Positions 39,678 to 49,528 of a stretch of 64,000 bases of DNA are shown here, in pieces (the first letter of the stretch is position 1; each line of letters opens with the position of its first letter). The notes below the pieces were generated by a model. It was not told the origin of the DNA and made no database searches. It saw nothing but the letters and a program-made list of their open reading frames with translations. Both the position numbers and the translations under genes were made by a program. This DNA is from Candidatus Caccousia avicola (GTDB taxonomy: Bacteria; Bacillota; Clostridia; Oscillospirales; Acutalibacteraceae), in assembly GCA_018712435.1 (NCBI GenBank), contig DVGZ01000026.1:1-64000 (forward strand), in the 5' to 3' direction.

Positions 39678-39760
39678 CTTGCCCCATATCCAAACGGGAA
39701 CGCTCCATGCTATAATAGACGGGAATCATTTCATCCTGACAGATAAGAGAGGGTTTTTAT

Positions 39761-41362
39761 ATGATTACGGTTTCTGATTTGAGTCTGAGCTTCAGCGGCC
39801 AGGCTTTGTTTTCCCATGTGGATCTTTTGTTTACCGAAGGCAACTGCTACGGCGTGATCGGCGCGAACGGAGCGGGAAAATCGACGTTTCTCCGCATCCT
39901 GTCCGGTGAACTGGAGCCGTCGAGCGGTACGGTCAGCATCGATCCCAAGCTGCGTATGTCTGTACTTAAGCAGGACCACCATGCCTATGACGACTATACC
40001 GTTTTTGAAACCATTCTGATGGGAAACCCGCGTCTGTACGAGGTTCTCAAGGAGAAGGACGCGCTTTATGCCAAGGAGGACTTTTCCGACGAGGACGGCG
40101 ATCGCGCCGCCGAGCTGGAAGCGGAGTTCGCGGAGCTCAACGGCTGGGAGGCCGAGACAGAGGCGGGCCGCCTTTTGCAGGGGCTTGGCATGGACAATAT
40201 GACGCTGTATTCGGTCATGTCGTCCCTCACCGGCGCGGAGAAGGTGAAGGTGCTGCTGGCGCGCGCTTTGTTCGGCCAGCCTGATATCATTCTTCTCGAC
40301 GAGCCGACGAACGATCTGGACGTGCGTTCCATCAGCTGGCTGGAGGATTGGCTTGCCGATTTCCCCGGTACGGTCATTGTGGTTTCCCATGACCGTCACT
40401 TCCTCAACAATGTCTGTACGCATATCGTCGATATCGATTACAATAAGATCAAGCTTTACGTCGGCAACTATGATTTCTGGTATGAGTCCAGCCAGCTGAT
40501 CCAGAGGATGCTGCGCGACCAGAACCGCAAGGCGGAGGAGAAGATCAAGGAGCTGCAAAACTTCATCCAGCGCTTTTCCGCGAACCGAAGCAAATCCAAG
40601 CAGGCCACGTCCCGCAAACGGCTGCTGGATAAAATCACGGTGGAGGAGATGCCCGCTTCCAGCCGCCGCTATCCGTATGTCGGCTTCACCATGGATCGCG
40701 AGCCGGGCAAGGAAATCCTCACGGTGGAAAATCTCTCCAAAACGGTCGACGGTGTGAAGGTTTTGAATCATGTCAGCTTCCGGGTGAACCGGGGAGATAA
40801 GATTGCCTTTGTCGGAAACGAGCTGGCAAACACCACGCTGTTTAAAATTCTGGCGGAGGAGCTGGAACCGGACGAGGGGACATTCCGCTGGGGCGTATCC
40901 ACGTCGCGTTCCTATTTTCCGCAGGACAATTCCCCGTATTTCAACGACTGCGATCTGAGCATCCTGCAATGGCTCGAACAGTATTCCTCGAAGGATACGA
41001 CAGAAACGTATCTGCGCGGCTTCCTCGGAAAAATGCTGTTCAGCGGCGATGAAGTCTATAAGCCCGTCAAGGTGCTGTCCGGCGGAGAGAAGGTGCGCTG
41101 CATGCTGTCGCGGATGATGCTGTTCGGCTCGAATGTTCTGATTTTCGATCAGCCGACGAACCATCTGGACTTGGAATCCATCACCGCTGTGAACAACGGC
41201 GTGTCTGATTTCAAGGGAATCGTGCTCTTTGCGTCGCACGACCATCAGTTTGTGCAGACCATCGCCAACCGGGTGATTGATATTCAGGAGGAAGGCTGCG
41301 TGGATCGCGCCTGCACCTACGACGAGTATCTGGAACTGACGGGAGCGGTCGCACAGGGATAA
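39761..41362 (+). CDS. ABC-F family ATPase (YkpA/YbiT-like)
   Basis: Two NBDs; IGANGAGKSTFLRIL; LLDEPTNDLD; second Walker A GNELANTTLFKIL degenerate as in YkpA-like proteins. Confidence 0.93.
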   Translation: MITVSDLSLSFSGQALFSHVDLLFTEGNCYGVIGANGAGKSTFLRILSGELEPSSGTVSIDPKLRMSVLKQDHHAYDDYTVFETILMGNPRLYEVLKEKDALYAKEDFSDEDGDRAAELEAEFAELNGWEAETEAGRLLQGLGMDNMTLYSVMSSLTGAEKVKVLLARALFGQPDIILLDEPTNDLDVRSISWLEDWLADFPGTVIVVSHDRHFLNNVCTHIVDIDYNKIKLYVGNYDFWYESSQLIQRMLRDQNRKAEEKIKELQNFIQRFSANRSKSKQATSRKRLLDKITVEEMPASSRRYPYVGFTMDREPGKEILTVENLSKTVDGVKVLNHVSFRVNRGDKIAFVGNELANTTLFKILAEELEPDEGTFRWGVSTSRSYFPQDNSPYFNDCDLSILQWLEQYSSKDTTETYLRGFLGKMLFSGDEVYKPVKVLSGGEKVRCMLSRMMLFGSNVLIFDQPTNHLDLESITAVNNGVSDFKGIVLFASHDHQFVQTIANRVIDIQEEGCVDRACTYDEYLELTGAVAQG

Positions 41363-41384
41363 CCCATCTTTCAAAAGCTTTGCA

Positions 41385-41430
41385 AAAAACGCCTGTGGAT
41401 GCAGAGATTCTCTGTATCCACAGGCGTTTT
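41385..41430. terminator. Bidirectional intrinsic terminator
   Basis: AAAACGCCTGTGGATgCAGAGA-TTC-TCTGtATCCACAGGCGTTTT. Confidence 0.9.
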
Positions 41431-41435
41431 GTTGA

Positions 41436-41843
41436 TCAGGCCGTTTCCGCCTGCTCGGCAGAGGAGGAGCGCTGCAGGCGCTGTTCGGCGGGGACGATGC
41501 TTTTTTCGTAATTTTGTATTTTATAGTTCAGACGATCCAGCGATTTCTGCATGTTTTCCATCCGCTGGATCAGCTGTTCCCGCTGTTCCACCAGCAAAGC
41601 CTTGCGGGCCGCGATCGTGGAGTCTCCCTGCTGAAACAAGGCGACATATTCAATCAGGGCTTCAATCTGCACACCCGCATGACGCATGCATTTCATCAGT
41701 TCAATCCAGCTGCACGATTCCTCCCCATAGTCCCGGATACCGCTTTTGTTGCGGGGAACGGGAGGGATCAAGCCGATCCGCTCGTAGTAGCGCAGCGTAT
41801 CGGGCGAAATATCATATCGTTTGCTGACTTCCGCGATCGTCAT
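41436..41843 (-). CDS. MerR-family transcriptional regulator
   Basis: MTIAEVSKRYDISPDTLRYYERIGLIPP. Confidence 0.94.
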   Translation of the reverse strand: MTIAEVSKRYDISPDTLRYYERIGLIPPVPRNKSGIRDYGEESCSWIELMKCMRHAGVQIEALIEYVALFQQGDSTIAARKALLVEQREQLIQRMENMQKSLDRLNYKIQNYEKSIVPAEQRLQRSSSAEQAETA

Positions 41844-41945
41844 GGTATGTCAGACTCCTTTTCCAGCGTATTCTGCTTGTAGTATACTCCAGGTTTCCGG
41901 AAAATGAAAGCTTTTTCTCTAAACGGTGAAAGATTATGCAATGCT

Positions 41946-42125
41946 GAAAAAGTGCAAACGTGAAGTTTTCGCCAGCCTTTTTCAAAAGGCTGCGGGGTTT
42001 GGGGGCGCGGTGCGCCGGTGGCGCACGGATTAGCGCCGACCGAGCCGGCAGGCGAGACCCAGAGCCCCATAAGATCCCGCGAAGCCGCAGAAAAGCTAGG
42101 AAAAAGAGCGAAGCGATTTTTTCCG
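41946..42125 (+). repeat. Dispersed intergenic repeat B, copy 2 with a ~50-bp GC-rich internal insertion
   Basis: GTGAAGTTTTCGCCAGCCTTTTTCAAAAGGCTGCGGGGTTTGGGG...CAGAGCCCCATAAGA..GCGAAGCCGCAGAAAAGCTAGGAAAAAGAGCG. Confidence 0.88.
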
Positions 42126-42158
42126 GATTTTATCATCCAGGCAAAAAAATCGAAACAG

Positions 42159-42192
42159 AAAGGCTGCCGCATCGTCGTGCGGCAGCCTTTCT
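42159..42192 (-). terminator. Intrinsic terminator of glgP/malQ operon
   Basis: AGAAAGGCTGCCGCA-tcgtcg-TGCGGCAGCCTTTCT. Confidence 0.85.
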
Positions 42193-42215
42193 GCATCTGA
42201 AAACCAATATTCTGT

Positions 42216-44558
42216 TTATTCCGCCTTGATGTGCCAGATTTCGTCGGCGTATTGGCGGATGGTTCTGTCGCTGGAGAACTCTCCCGCGTTTGCAATGTTC
42301 ATCAGGCACTTGCGGGCAAAGGCGTCGCGATCCGCATAGTCGCGGTTGGCGCGCAGACGCGCTTCGCAGTAGGGGAGGAAGTCGAGCAGCAGGAAATAGT
42401 GGTCGGGCTGATGCCAGCTCGCACCTTTGAGGAGAGCGTCGTACAGCTCGCGGAACATGCCGGTGCCGCCGTCGTCCAGGGTGCCGTCCACCAGCGTGTC
42501 AACCACGCGGCGAATGCGAGGCTCGCTCTCATACAGCTTGCGCGGGTTGTAGGAAGCTTTCTTCTCGTTGATCTCCTCCACCGTCGCGCCGAAAATATAG
42601 TTGTTTTCGCGGCCCGCGCGGTCCACAATCTCGATGTTCGCGCCGTCGAGCGTGCCGAGGGTGACAGCGCCGTTGAGCATGAATTTCATGTTGGAGGTAC
42701 CGCTGGCTTCCGTGCCCGCGGTGGAAATCTGCTCGGAGATGTCCGCGGCGGGGATGAGCTTCTCCGCGTAGGAAACGTTATAATCCTGCACAAAGAGCAC
42801 CTGCATCTTGCGGTTCACTTCGTCGTCGTAATTGACCAGCTTCGCCACCTCATTGATAAACTTGATGATTCCCTTCGCACGATAGTAGCCGGGAGCGGCC
42901 TTTGCGCCGAACAGGAAGGTGGTGGGCTGGAAGTCCTTGATGCTGCCGTCCTTAATCCCGAAATAGATATCCAGGATGGAGAAGGCGTTCAGCAGCTGAC
43001 GTTTGTACTCGTGCAGACGCTTGACCTGAATATCAAAAATAAAGTCGGTGTTCAGAGCAAAATGATCATGCTTCCAGACGTAGGCGGCCAGCTGGTTTTT
43101 CTTTTCCTTCTTGATGGCCTGAAGCTGGCGCAGGGAATTGACGTCGTTCGCGTATTTTTCCAGACCCTTGAGATCCGTCAGCTCTTTGAGCCAGCCTTTG
43201 CCCACACGGTCGGAAGCGAAAGCGGCCAGCTCACGGTTGCACAGAGCCAGCCAGCGGCGCTGCGTGATGCCGTTTGTCTTGTTATTGAAGCGCTCCGGAT
43301 ACAGGCGGTACCACTCCGGCAGAGCGTCGTTTTTGATGATCTCCGTGTGAATTTTCGCCACGCCGTTTGTGGAGTGGGAAGCGTAGATGGCCAGGCGCGC
43401 CATATGGATGCGCCCGTCGGAGATGATGTTGTAAATGCCCTGATCGTTCCCCTGAATCCCCTTGGAGTCCAGCTCGCGGCGCAGGTGGTTCTGCACCATG
43501 ACGACATAGGGATAGACCTCCGGAATGACGGAGAGGAAGAGACGCACATCCCACTTTTCGAGGGCTTCCGCCATGATGGTGTGGTTGGTGTAGGCAAAGG
43601 TGTCGCAGGCAATGGCAAAGGCGTTCTCGAAGGACAGACCGTGCACGCCGCACAGAAGGCGAAGCAGCTCGGGGATCGCGACCACCGGATGCGTGTCGTT
43701 GAGCTGAACGGCATATTCCGCCGCAAAGTGCGAGAAGTCGTTGCCGTGACGCTCGACGTAACGGGAAACCAGCGTCTGCATGGTGGCGCTGGAGAAGAAA
43801 TACTGCTGCTTCAGGCGCAGGCGCTTGCCCTCGTCCGTGTCGTCGTTCGGGTACAGCACGGCGGTGATCATTTCCGCCCGATCGCGCTCGCGCACGGCCT
43901 CCTCGTATTTCTGGCTGTTGAACGCGTCGAAGTCAAAGCCCTTGACCGGCTCAGCCTGCCACAGGCGCAGCGTGTTCACGCATTCCCCGCCGTAGCCAAT
44001 CACCGGCATGTCATAGGGAACGGCCATCACGTCCTGATCCGCGAAGGAAACCTTGACGGATTCCGACTCGCGGCGGATGCTCCACGGATCCCCGAAGCGC
44101 GTCCAGTCATCCGGGCGTTCACGCTGGAAGCCGTTGTCAAAATACTGCTGGAACAGGCCGTAGCGGTAGCGCAGGCCGAATCCGTCGAGCGGGAGGCTGT
44201 GCGTGGCGGCGGAGTCCAGGAAGCAAGCGGCCAGACGGCCCAGACCGCCGTTGCCGAGAGCGTCGTCCTCGATCTGCTCGAAAACGGTGGCGTCGATGCC
44301 GTTCTGCTGCAAATACTGGTTGCATTCATCCAAAAGGCCGAGATTCAGCAGGTTGCTGTAAATCAGACGGCCCACCAGGAATTCCGCGGAGAGGTAGCAG
44401 GCGCGCTTTGCCTTCTTGGGAGCGGCCCATTTTGCGGCCAGCTCGGACATGGCGGCATACGATACGGCTTCATACAGCTCCTTGGCGGAAGCGGCGGCCG
44501 GGGAGGAAATTCCCTGATCCTGAAGTTTGCGGGAAATGCTTTCGGAAAAACGACTCAT
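42216..44558 (-). CDS. glgP: Glycogen/maltodextrin phosphorylase
   Basis: ACYLSAEFLVGR, GNGGLGRLAACFLDS, EASGTSNMKFMLNGAVTLGTLDGAN PLP region. Confidence 0.97.
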   Translation of the reverse strand: MSRFSESISRKLQDQGISSPAAASAKELYEAVSYAAMSELAAKWAAPKKAKRACYLSAEFLVGRLIYSNLLNLGLLDECNQYLQQNGIDATVFEQIEDDALGNGGLGRLAACFLDSAATHSLPLDGFGLRYRYGLFQQYFDNGFQRERPDDWTRFGDPWSIRRESESVKVSFADQDVMAVPYDMPVIGYGGECVNTLRLWQAEPVKGFDFDAFNSQKYEEAVRERDRAEMITAVLYPNDDTDEGKRLRLKQQYFFSSATMQTLVSRYVERHGNDFSHFAAEYAVQLNDTHPVVAIPELLRLLCGVHGLSFENAFAIACDTFAYTNHTIMAEALEKWDVRLFLSVIPEVYPYVVMVQNHLRRELDSKGIQGNDQGIYNIISDGRIHMARLAIYASHSTNGVAKIHTEIIKNDALPEWYRLYPERFNNKTNGITQRRWLALCNRELAAFASDRVGKGWLKELTDLKGLEKYANDVNSLRQLQAIKKEKKNQLAAYVWKHDHFALNTDFIFDIQVKRLHEYKRQLLNAFSILDIYFGIKDGSIKDFQPTTFLFGAKAAPGYYRAKGIIKFINEVAKLVNYDDEVNRKMQVLFVQDYNVSYAEKLIPAADISEQISTAGTEASGTSNMKFMLNGAVTLGTLDGANIEIVDRAGRENNYIFGATVEEINEKKASYNPRKLYESEPRIRRVVDTLVDGTLDDGGTGMFRELYDALLKGASWHQPDHYFLLLDFLPYCEARLRANRDYADRDAFARKCLMNIANAGEFSSDRTIRQYADEIWHIKAE

Positions 44559-44591
44559 GGTAAAAACCTCCTGTCTTTCTATTCTTTATTC

Positions 44592-46133
44592 TCAATCCGG
44601 TTTTTTGGAACCGGCTTTTTTCTGCTTCGGGGGCTGCGGCATACGTCCGTACAGGGCTGTGAAGTCGCGGATTTCCTCGGCGAGCTCCGGCGTGCACGCG
44701 CCGGGAGAAACACGCCAGCGCCAGTTCATTCCAAGGGTGGAGGGCGTGTTGATGCGGGCCTCGCTTCCAAGCCCCAGGAAATCCTGGAGCGGGATCACGG
44801 CCAGAGCCGAAACGCTCAGATAGGCTGCGCGGATGTATTCCCAGCTTGCCTTGGCGGCGCGGCGGATGTTCAGATATTTGCGGGAGAAGCGCACGTCGGC
44901 CTTCGGGGCGGTGTGCATCCAGCCCACCATGGTGTCGTTGTCGTGCGTCCCGGTGTAAACCACACAGTTCGCATCGTAGTTGTGCGGCAGATAATCGCTT
45001 TCCTCGCGGGAATCAAAGGCAAATTGCAGCACCTTCATGCCGGGCGCGCCGACCTGATGGCGCAGACGGTGCACGTCCGGGGTCAGGTAGCCGAGATCCT
45101 CCAGGATCCACTGCGTGCTGCCCAGGCTGGACTGGACCGCTTCGAAAAAGGCCAGGCCCGGTCCCTTGCGCCATTCGCCGTTCTCCGCGGTCGCGTCTCC
45201 GGCCGGGATGGCGTAATAGCCCACGAGGCCCCGGAAGTGGTCGATTCGCACAATGTCATACAACCGGGCGGTGGCGGCCAGACGGCGTTTCCACCAGGCA
45301 AAGCCGGTCTTTTCCTGATAGTCCCAGCGGTACAGCGGGTTGCCCCAGAGCTGGCCCGTGGCGGAGAAGGCGTCCGGCGGGCAGCCCGCCACGTCGATCG
45401 GGCGGCAGTCCTCATCAAGGTAAAAGACCTCCGGCTCAGCCCAAGTGTCCGCGCTGTCCATGGCGGCGTAAATCGGGATATCGCCGATGATGCCGATCCC
45501 CTGCTTGTGCGCATACTCGCGCAGGCGGGTCCACTGCTCAAAGAATTTGAACTGGCAGAATTTCCAGAACGCGGTTTCCTCCGTCAACCCGGCAAGAGCT
45601 TCCTCCAGAGCCTTCGGATCCCGGCGGCGGAGCGGCTCCGGCCATTCCAGCCAGCTTTTGCCGCCGAAATGCATTTTCAGCGCCATATACTGGGCGTAGC
45701 TGTCCAGCCATTCCTGGTTTTCCTCGCAGAAGCTGCGGTAAGCGTCGGAGTCCGCATGGCTGCTGCGGGAAAACGCCAGTTTAAGCACGGGAAAGCGTTT
45801 TTCATACAGCCCGGCGTAGTCGATGTCGTTTTCATCCTCCTGCCACACCACCGCGTCAAGCTCGCTCTGTTCCAGAAGCCCTTCTTCCCGCAGAAAGTCC
45901 AGATCAATGAAATACGGGTTCCCCGCGAACGCGGAAAAGCTTTGATACGGGCTGTCGCCGTAGCTGGTGGGGCCGAGGGGGAGCACCTGCCAGTAGGTCT
46001 GGCCGGACTCCTTCAAGAAGTCAACGAACTCGTAGGCCGCTTTGCCGAAGGTGCCGATGCCGTAAGGGGAGGGAAGGCTGAACACGGGCATCAGCACGCC
46101 GGCGCTGCGGGGGAATACCTTTTGCTTTTTCAT
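44592..46133 (-). CDS. malQ: 4-alpha-glucanotransferase
   Basis: RSAGVLMPVFSLPSPYGIGTFG, QVLPLGPTSYGDSPYQSFSAFAGNPYFIDLD, RIDHFRGLVGYYAIPAG. Confidence 0.96.
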   Translation of the reverse strand: MKKQKVFPRSAGVLMPVFSLPSPYGIGTFGKAAYEFVDFLKESGQTYWQVLPLGPTSYGDSPYQSFSAFAGNPYFIDLDFLREEGLLEQSELDAVVWQEDENDIDYAGLYEKRFPVLKLAFSRSSHADSDAYRSFCEENQEWLDSYAQYMALKMHFGGKSWLEWPEPLRRRDPKALEEALAGLTEETAFWKFCQFKFFEQWTRLREYAHKQGIGIIGDIPIYAAMDSADTWAEPEVFYLDEDCRPIDVAGCPPDAFSATGQLWGNPLYRWDYQEKTGFAWWKRRLAATARLYDIVRIDHFRGLVGYYAIPAGDATAENGEWRKGPGLAFFEAVQSSLGSTQWILEDLGYLTPDVHRLRHQVGAPGMKVLQFAFDSREESDYLPHNYDANCVVYTGTHDNDTMVGWMHTAPKADVRFSRKYLNIRRAAKASWEYIRAAYLSVSALAVIPLQDFLGLGSEARINTPSTLGMNWRWRVSPGACTPELAEEIRDFTALYGRMPQPPKQKKAGSKKPD

Positions 46134-46171
46134 GGCTGTTTCTCCTTTTATCCGTATGATTGCGTTCGGAT

Positions 46172-47272
46172 TTACTGTAGGGACTGGACGCTTTCTCCCT
46201 GCAAAATGGAAAACGGGATGGTCTCGTGGGCGGCGTTTGGCCGTCCGTTGATGGCTTCGAGCAGCAGCGCCATGCCGCGCGCGGCAAGCTGTTCGGTGTT
46301 CTGACGCACGGTTGTCAGGCGCGGCACGCAGAATTGGGAAAGCGCAATGCCGTCGAAGCCGACGACGGAAATATCGTTCGGTGAGCGCAGGCCGCGGTCA
46401 AAGACGGCGCGCAGCGCGCCGATTGCCATCAGGTCGCTCATGCAGAACACTGCCGTCATGCCCGGAAACTGATCCAGCAAGCGTTCCATGGCGCGGTGGG
46501 AGCTTTCCAGAGAGAAACGGGCCGTTTCATACCGTCCCTGCTCCTCAAAGGAAAGCCCGTGGCGTTCCATCGCCCGGCGGCATCCGGCAAAGCGTTCCCG
46601 GCTGGCGTCGGACTGGGAAAGACTGCCGCCGATCACGGCGATGCGCCGGTGCCCATGCCGCAGAAGATATTCCATCATGGCCCCGGCCGCCGCCGCGTCG
46701 TCCACGCAGACGCTGGACAGGTTGGGGAAGGGAAGGCCTTCGGCGGAGGTGGTCAGCAGGATCGCGGGCACGGAGATTTCCGAAAAACGCTGCAAAAACG
46801 CTTCCCGGTTGGAGCCGAGGAAGAACAGGCCGCAGGGATGCGCTTCCCGGCAGAATTGCAGAGCGGCCTGGAGCTCGTCGCCCTCCTCGTCCAGATAGAC
46901 AAGCGCCGCGGTCAGGGAAGCTTTCTCAATGCGCGTTTGCAGCTCTTCGATCAGGCTTGCAAACAGCGCGTTGCTGGTTCCCTTGACCACAATTCCGACG
47001 GTGCGGGATTCCTGCTGTTTGAGCCGCTGGGCGTTATTGTTGGGGGAAAACCGGTGCAGGCGGATCAGCTCCTGCACACGCTCCCGTGTGGCGGGGCTGA
47101 CGTCCGGGTGACCGCTCAGAACACGGGAAACCGTGCTGACCGAGCAGCCAGCCTCGCGTGCAATGTCTTTGATGGTGATGGAAAGCCCTCCCTTCGGAAA
47201 GAGGCTGGAAACGGTTCCGGTAACGTTTCCAGAATGTACTGTCAGTCTATCACGGCTGAGAGAAAAAATCAA
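46172..47272 (-). CDS. LacI-family regulator of the glgP/malQ region (true start near 47179 uncertain)
   Basis: ITIKDIAREAGCSVSTVSRVLSGHPDVSPATRERV HTH; ligand-binding domain. Confidence 0.93.
   Translation of the reverse strand: MIFSLSRDRLTVHSGNVTGTVSSLFPKGGLSITIKDIAREAGCSVSTVSRVLSGHPDVSPATRERVQELIRLHRFSPNNNAQRLKQQESRTVGIVVKGTSNALFASLIEELQTRIEKASLTAALVYLDEEGDELQAALQFCREAHPCGLFFLGSNREAFLQRFSEISVPAILLTTSAEGLPFPNLSSVCVDDAAAAGAMMEYLLRHGHRRIAVIGGSLSQSDASRERFAGCRRAMERHGLSFEEQGRYETARFSLESSHRAMERLLDQFPGMTAVFCMSDLMAIGALRAVFDRGLRSPNDISVVGFDGIALSQFCVPRLTTVRQNTEQLAARGMALLLEAINGRPNAAHETIPFSILQGESVQSLQ
47205..47232. promoter_or_regulatory. Candidate LacI-family autoregulatory operator
   Basis: CTGGAAACG-N10-CGTTTCCAG perfect 9-bp arms upstream of the lacI-type HTH. 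Confidence 0.65.
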
Positions 47273-47324
47273 TGGGTTTTACGAAAAAAAGCGAAACTTT
47301 TTGTGAGAAGGAATGGGCAATGGA

Positions 47325-47374
47325 AAAACGGGCGGCCGGGAGGAATTTTGATCCCTCCCGAACCGCCCGTTTTG
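47325..47374. terminator. Intrinsic terminator
   Basis: AAACGGGCGGcCGGGAGG...CCCTCCCGaACCGCCCGTTT. Confidence 0.85.
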
Positions 47375-47391
47375 GGGAAACGTTCCTTGTG

Positions 47392-47760
47392 TTATTTTGC
47401 TCCGTGCTCCGCCGGATATTTCATGGCATTTTTTCTCATTTTCTCGCGGATGCACTCCGCCACATCCACGTCATAGAAGTTTGCCATACTGATGCAGTAG
47501 ATCAAAACGTCCGCCAGTTCCTCCCGGAAATGCTCCCGTTCCGTGACGCGCGCCTTTTCGTCCGCTTCCTGCGGGTCGCACCACTGGAAAATTTCCAGCA
47601 GCTCCGAGGCTTCGATATTGATGCTCATAGCCAGGTTTACAGCGTTCAGTCCGGTCCAGCCGCGATCTCCGTTGAACTGCGCCACGGCTTCCCGGAGCGC
47701 CTGCACCGTGACAGCGTCGTCCCGCGCTCCCTCGGGAATCCGGTATTCTGCGTGTCCCAT
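47392..47760 (-). CDS. MazG-like nucleotide pyrophosphohydrolase
   Basis: NLAMSINIEASELLEIFQW and EELADVLIYCISMANFYDVD. Confidence 0.92.
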   Translation of the reverse strand: MGHAEYRIPEGARDDAVTVQALREAVAQFNGDRGWTGLNAVNLAMSINIEASELLEIFQWCDPQEADEKARVTEREHFREELADVLIYCISMANFYDVDVAECIREKMRKNAMKYPAEHGAK

Positions 47761-47774
47761 TCTTTTCTTCCCTT

Positions 47775-48227
47775 CTATGTTCTCTTTCTCTCTCCGCAGA
47801 GACGGCGAAACAGTCCCTGCGGCAGTTCAAACACGAGCAGAATGCTCAGCACAATGGCAACCGCCACTTTCAGTGTCAGAAAGCCGCGCTGTCCCGCCTG
47901 CTCCAAATCGTTCATCACAATATAATAGGCTGTCCAGTAGATCCCCGCGCCCGGCACCAGCGGGAAAATCCCGGCGATCAGAAAGACGGTCACCGGACAG
48001 CGCTGTTTTACCGCGCACAGACGCGAGAGGAATACCACCGCGACATTGGCGAAAAAGGTGGCGATGGGGGAGGAGAGCCACAAAAGCAGCACCTCATAGC
48101 AGACCCAGCCGCAGCCGCCGATCAGCCCGCACAGCAGATAATAGCGCTTCGGCACATGAAAGAGCAGCGCGAAGGCGATGGTTCCCACGCAAGCTGCCAG
48201 AAATTCCCACGCAATTCGTTCCGTCAC
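47775..48227 (-). CDS. Threonine/serine exporter family protein, small subunit (DUF3815)
   Basis: GTG start VTERIAWEFLAACVGTIAFALLFHVPKRYYLLCGLIGGCGWVCYEVLLLW, IFPLVPGAGIYWTAYYIV. Confidence 0.87.
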   Translation of the reverse strand: MTERIAWEFLAACVGTIAFALLFHVPKRYYLLCGLIGGCGWVCYEVLLLWLSSPIATFFANVAVVFLSRLCAVKQRCPVTVFLIAGIFPLVPGAGIYWTAYYIVMNDLEQAGQRGFLTLKVAVAIVLSILLVFELPQGLFRRLCGERKRT

Positions 48228-49003
48228 AGCACAGGCCCTCCCAAATGATGCCACGCCATCATGACAAGCCCCACGCCCATGGCGATGCAGAAAGTCACAA
48301 GCAGCGCGTCCAGCATCCGCACCGCCCCGGCAATATAATCCTCGTCCGCGATATCGCGGATGGCCGTGGTGAAGGCCACGCCGGGCACCAGGGGGATGAT
48401 GGAGCCGATGATCATCTCGCCCAGATGGTGCCCGATCCCGCACTGATACAGGAGGATGGAGAACAGCGTCACCAGCGCTCCGCCGGAGATATTCGAGGCG
48501 ATTTTGGACAGCCTTCCCCGCACCAGAAGAAGCAGATACAGGTACAATACAATTCCCGCCGCAAATGCCACCAGGCTGTCCACGGGATCTCCTCCGAACA
48601 GAAAGCAGAAACACCCGCTGCCGATCCCGGAGGCCAGAATCTGATGCGGTTTCGGTTTGGGAGGCATGTTCTGAATTTCCAGCAGCCGTTCCCGGGCCTG
48701 CGCGGGGGTGTGCTGTCCCTCCACGATTTCCCGGGAAAGCTGGTTGACGGCTGTCACCCGATCCAGGCGGGCGGCGCTCAGCGGGATATGCCGGACGCTG
48801 GCAAAGTCCTTTTCCGTTTCGCTTCCGGCTGTCAGGAAAATGCCGCTGCTGAGCACAAAGGCGTCGCTGGATTCCACCCCGTACGCCTTCGCGATCCGGA
48901 AAATGGTTTCCTCCACGCGGAAAATTTCAGCGCCGCTTGCGAGAAGGATATCCCCGGCCAGGGAAGCGACGTCGAGGGCTTCCCGTTTGTCTTGCTTTTC
49001 CAC
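48224..49003 (-). CDS. Threonine/serine exporter family protein, large subunit (DUF1212)
   Basis: ALDVASLAGDILLASGAEIFRVEETIFRI; multi-TM; 4-bp overlap with next gene. Confidence 0.9.
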   Translation of the reverse strand: MEKQDKREALDVASLAGDILLASGAEIFRVEETIFRIAKAYGVESSDAFVLSSGIFLTAGSETEKDFASVRHIPLSAARLDRVTAVNQLSREIVEGQHTPAQARERLLEIQNMPPKPKPHQILASGIGSGCFCFLFGGDPVDSLVAFAAGIVLYLYLLLLVRGRLSKIASNISGGALVTLFSILLYQCGIGHHLGEMIIGSIIPLVPGVAFTTAIRDIADEDYIAGAVRMLDALLVTFCIAMGVGLVMMAWHHLGGPVL

Positions 49004-49021
49004 GATCCCGTCATCCTGCCT

Positions 49022-49528
49022 TTATGTTGGATTCTTTTGTTCTTCCGTTTGGGCTGCCGGAAGAGAAAACGGATTCCCGTTGAGAGAAGCGCTCACGAGC
49101 GTGTCTCCACGGTAGGTCAGCTTGAGCGAGAAAAAGGGAGCGTCCTGCTCCAGAAGGCGCAGGAAAATGCGATCTCCCTCCCACATGGGCAGAGAAAACA
49201 GATCCTCTTTTGGGATCCACGCCAGATCCCCTTCGTCGCACGCGATTTCCTTCCCGCAGAATTGATCGGAGGTGAACAGGTGCATGTACTCCGTTCCCCA
49301 TTCATCCGAGACAAAGGTGACAATCCCACGGTAGCGGGAGGAGAGAAGCGTGTAGCCCGTTTCCTCCCGGACCTCGCGCGCCGCGCCTTCCTCGGGGCTT
49401 TCCCCTTCTTCCAGCTTGCCGCCGACGCCGATCCATTTGCCCTTGTTTTCGTCCGTCTCCTTTTTGGTCCGGTGCAGCATCAGCAGACAGCCGCCGCGTG
49501 CGAGATAACAGAGGGTTGTATTTCTCAT
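49022..49528 (-). CDS. NUDIX hydrolase (8-oxo-dGTP diphosphatase-like)
   Basis: GGKLEEGESPEEGAAREVREETGY Nudix box. Confidence 0.94.
   Translation of the reverse strand: MRNTTLCYLARGGCLLMLHRTKKETDENKGKWIGVGGKLEEGESPEEGAAREVREETGYTLLSSRYRGIVTFVSDEWGTEYMHLFTSDQFCGKEIACDEGDLAWIPKEDLFSLPMWEGDRIFLRLLEQDAPFFSLKLTYRGDTLVSASLNGNPFSLPAAQTEEQKNPT

Noticed and set aside
39761-41362. Degenerate second Walker A (GNELANTTLF) in the ABC-F protein as a novelty
   Set aside because: The same degeneration is, as I recall, typical of YkpA-like ABC-F proteins
42231-46304. 1357-aa + strand ORF
   Set aside because: Spans antisense of glgP and malQ; composition typical of a shadow frame
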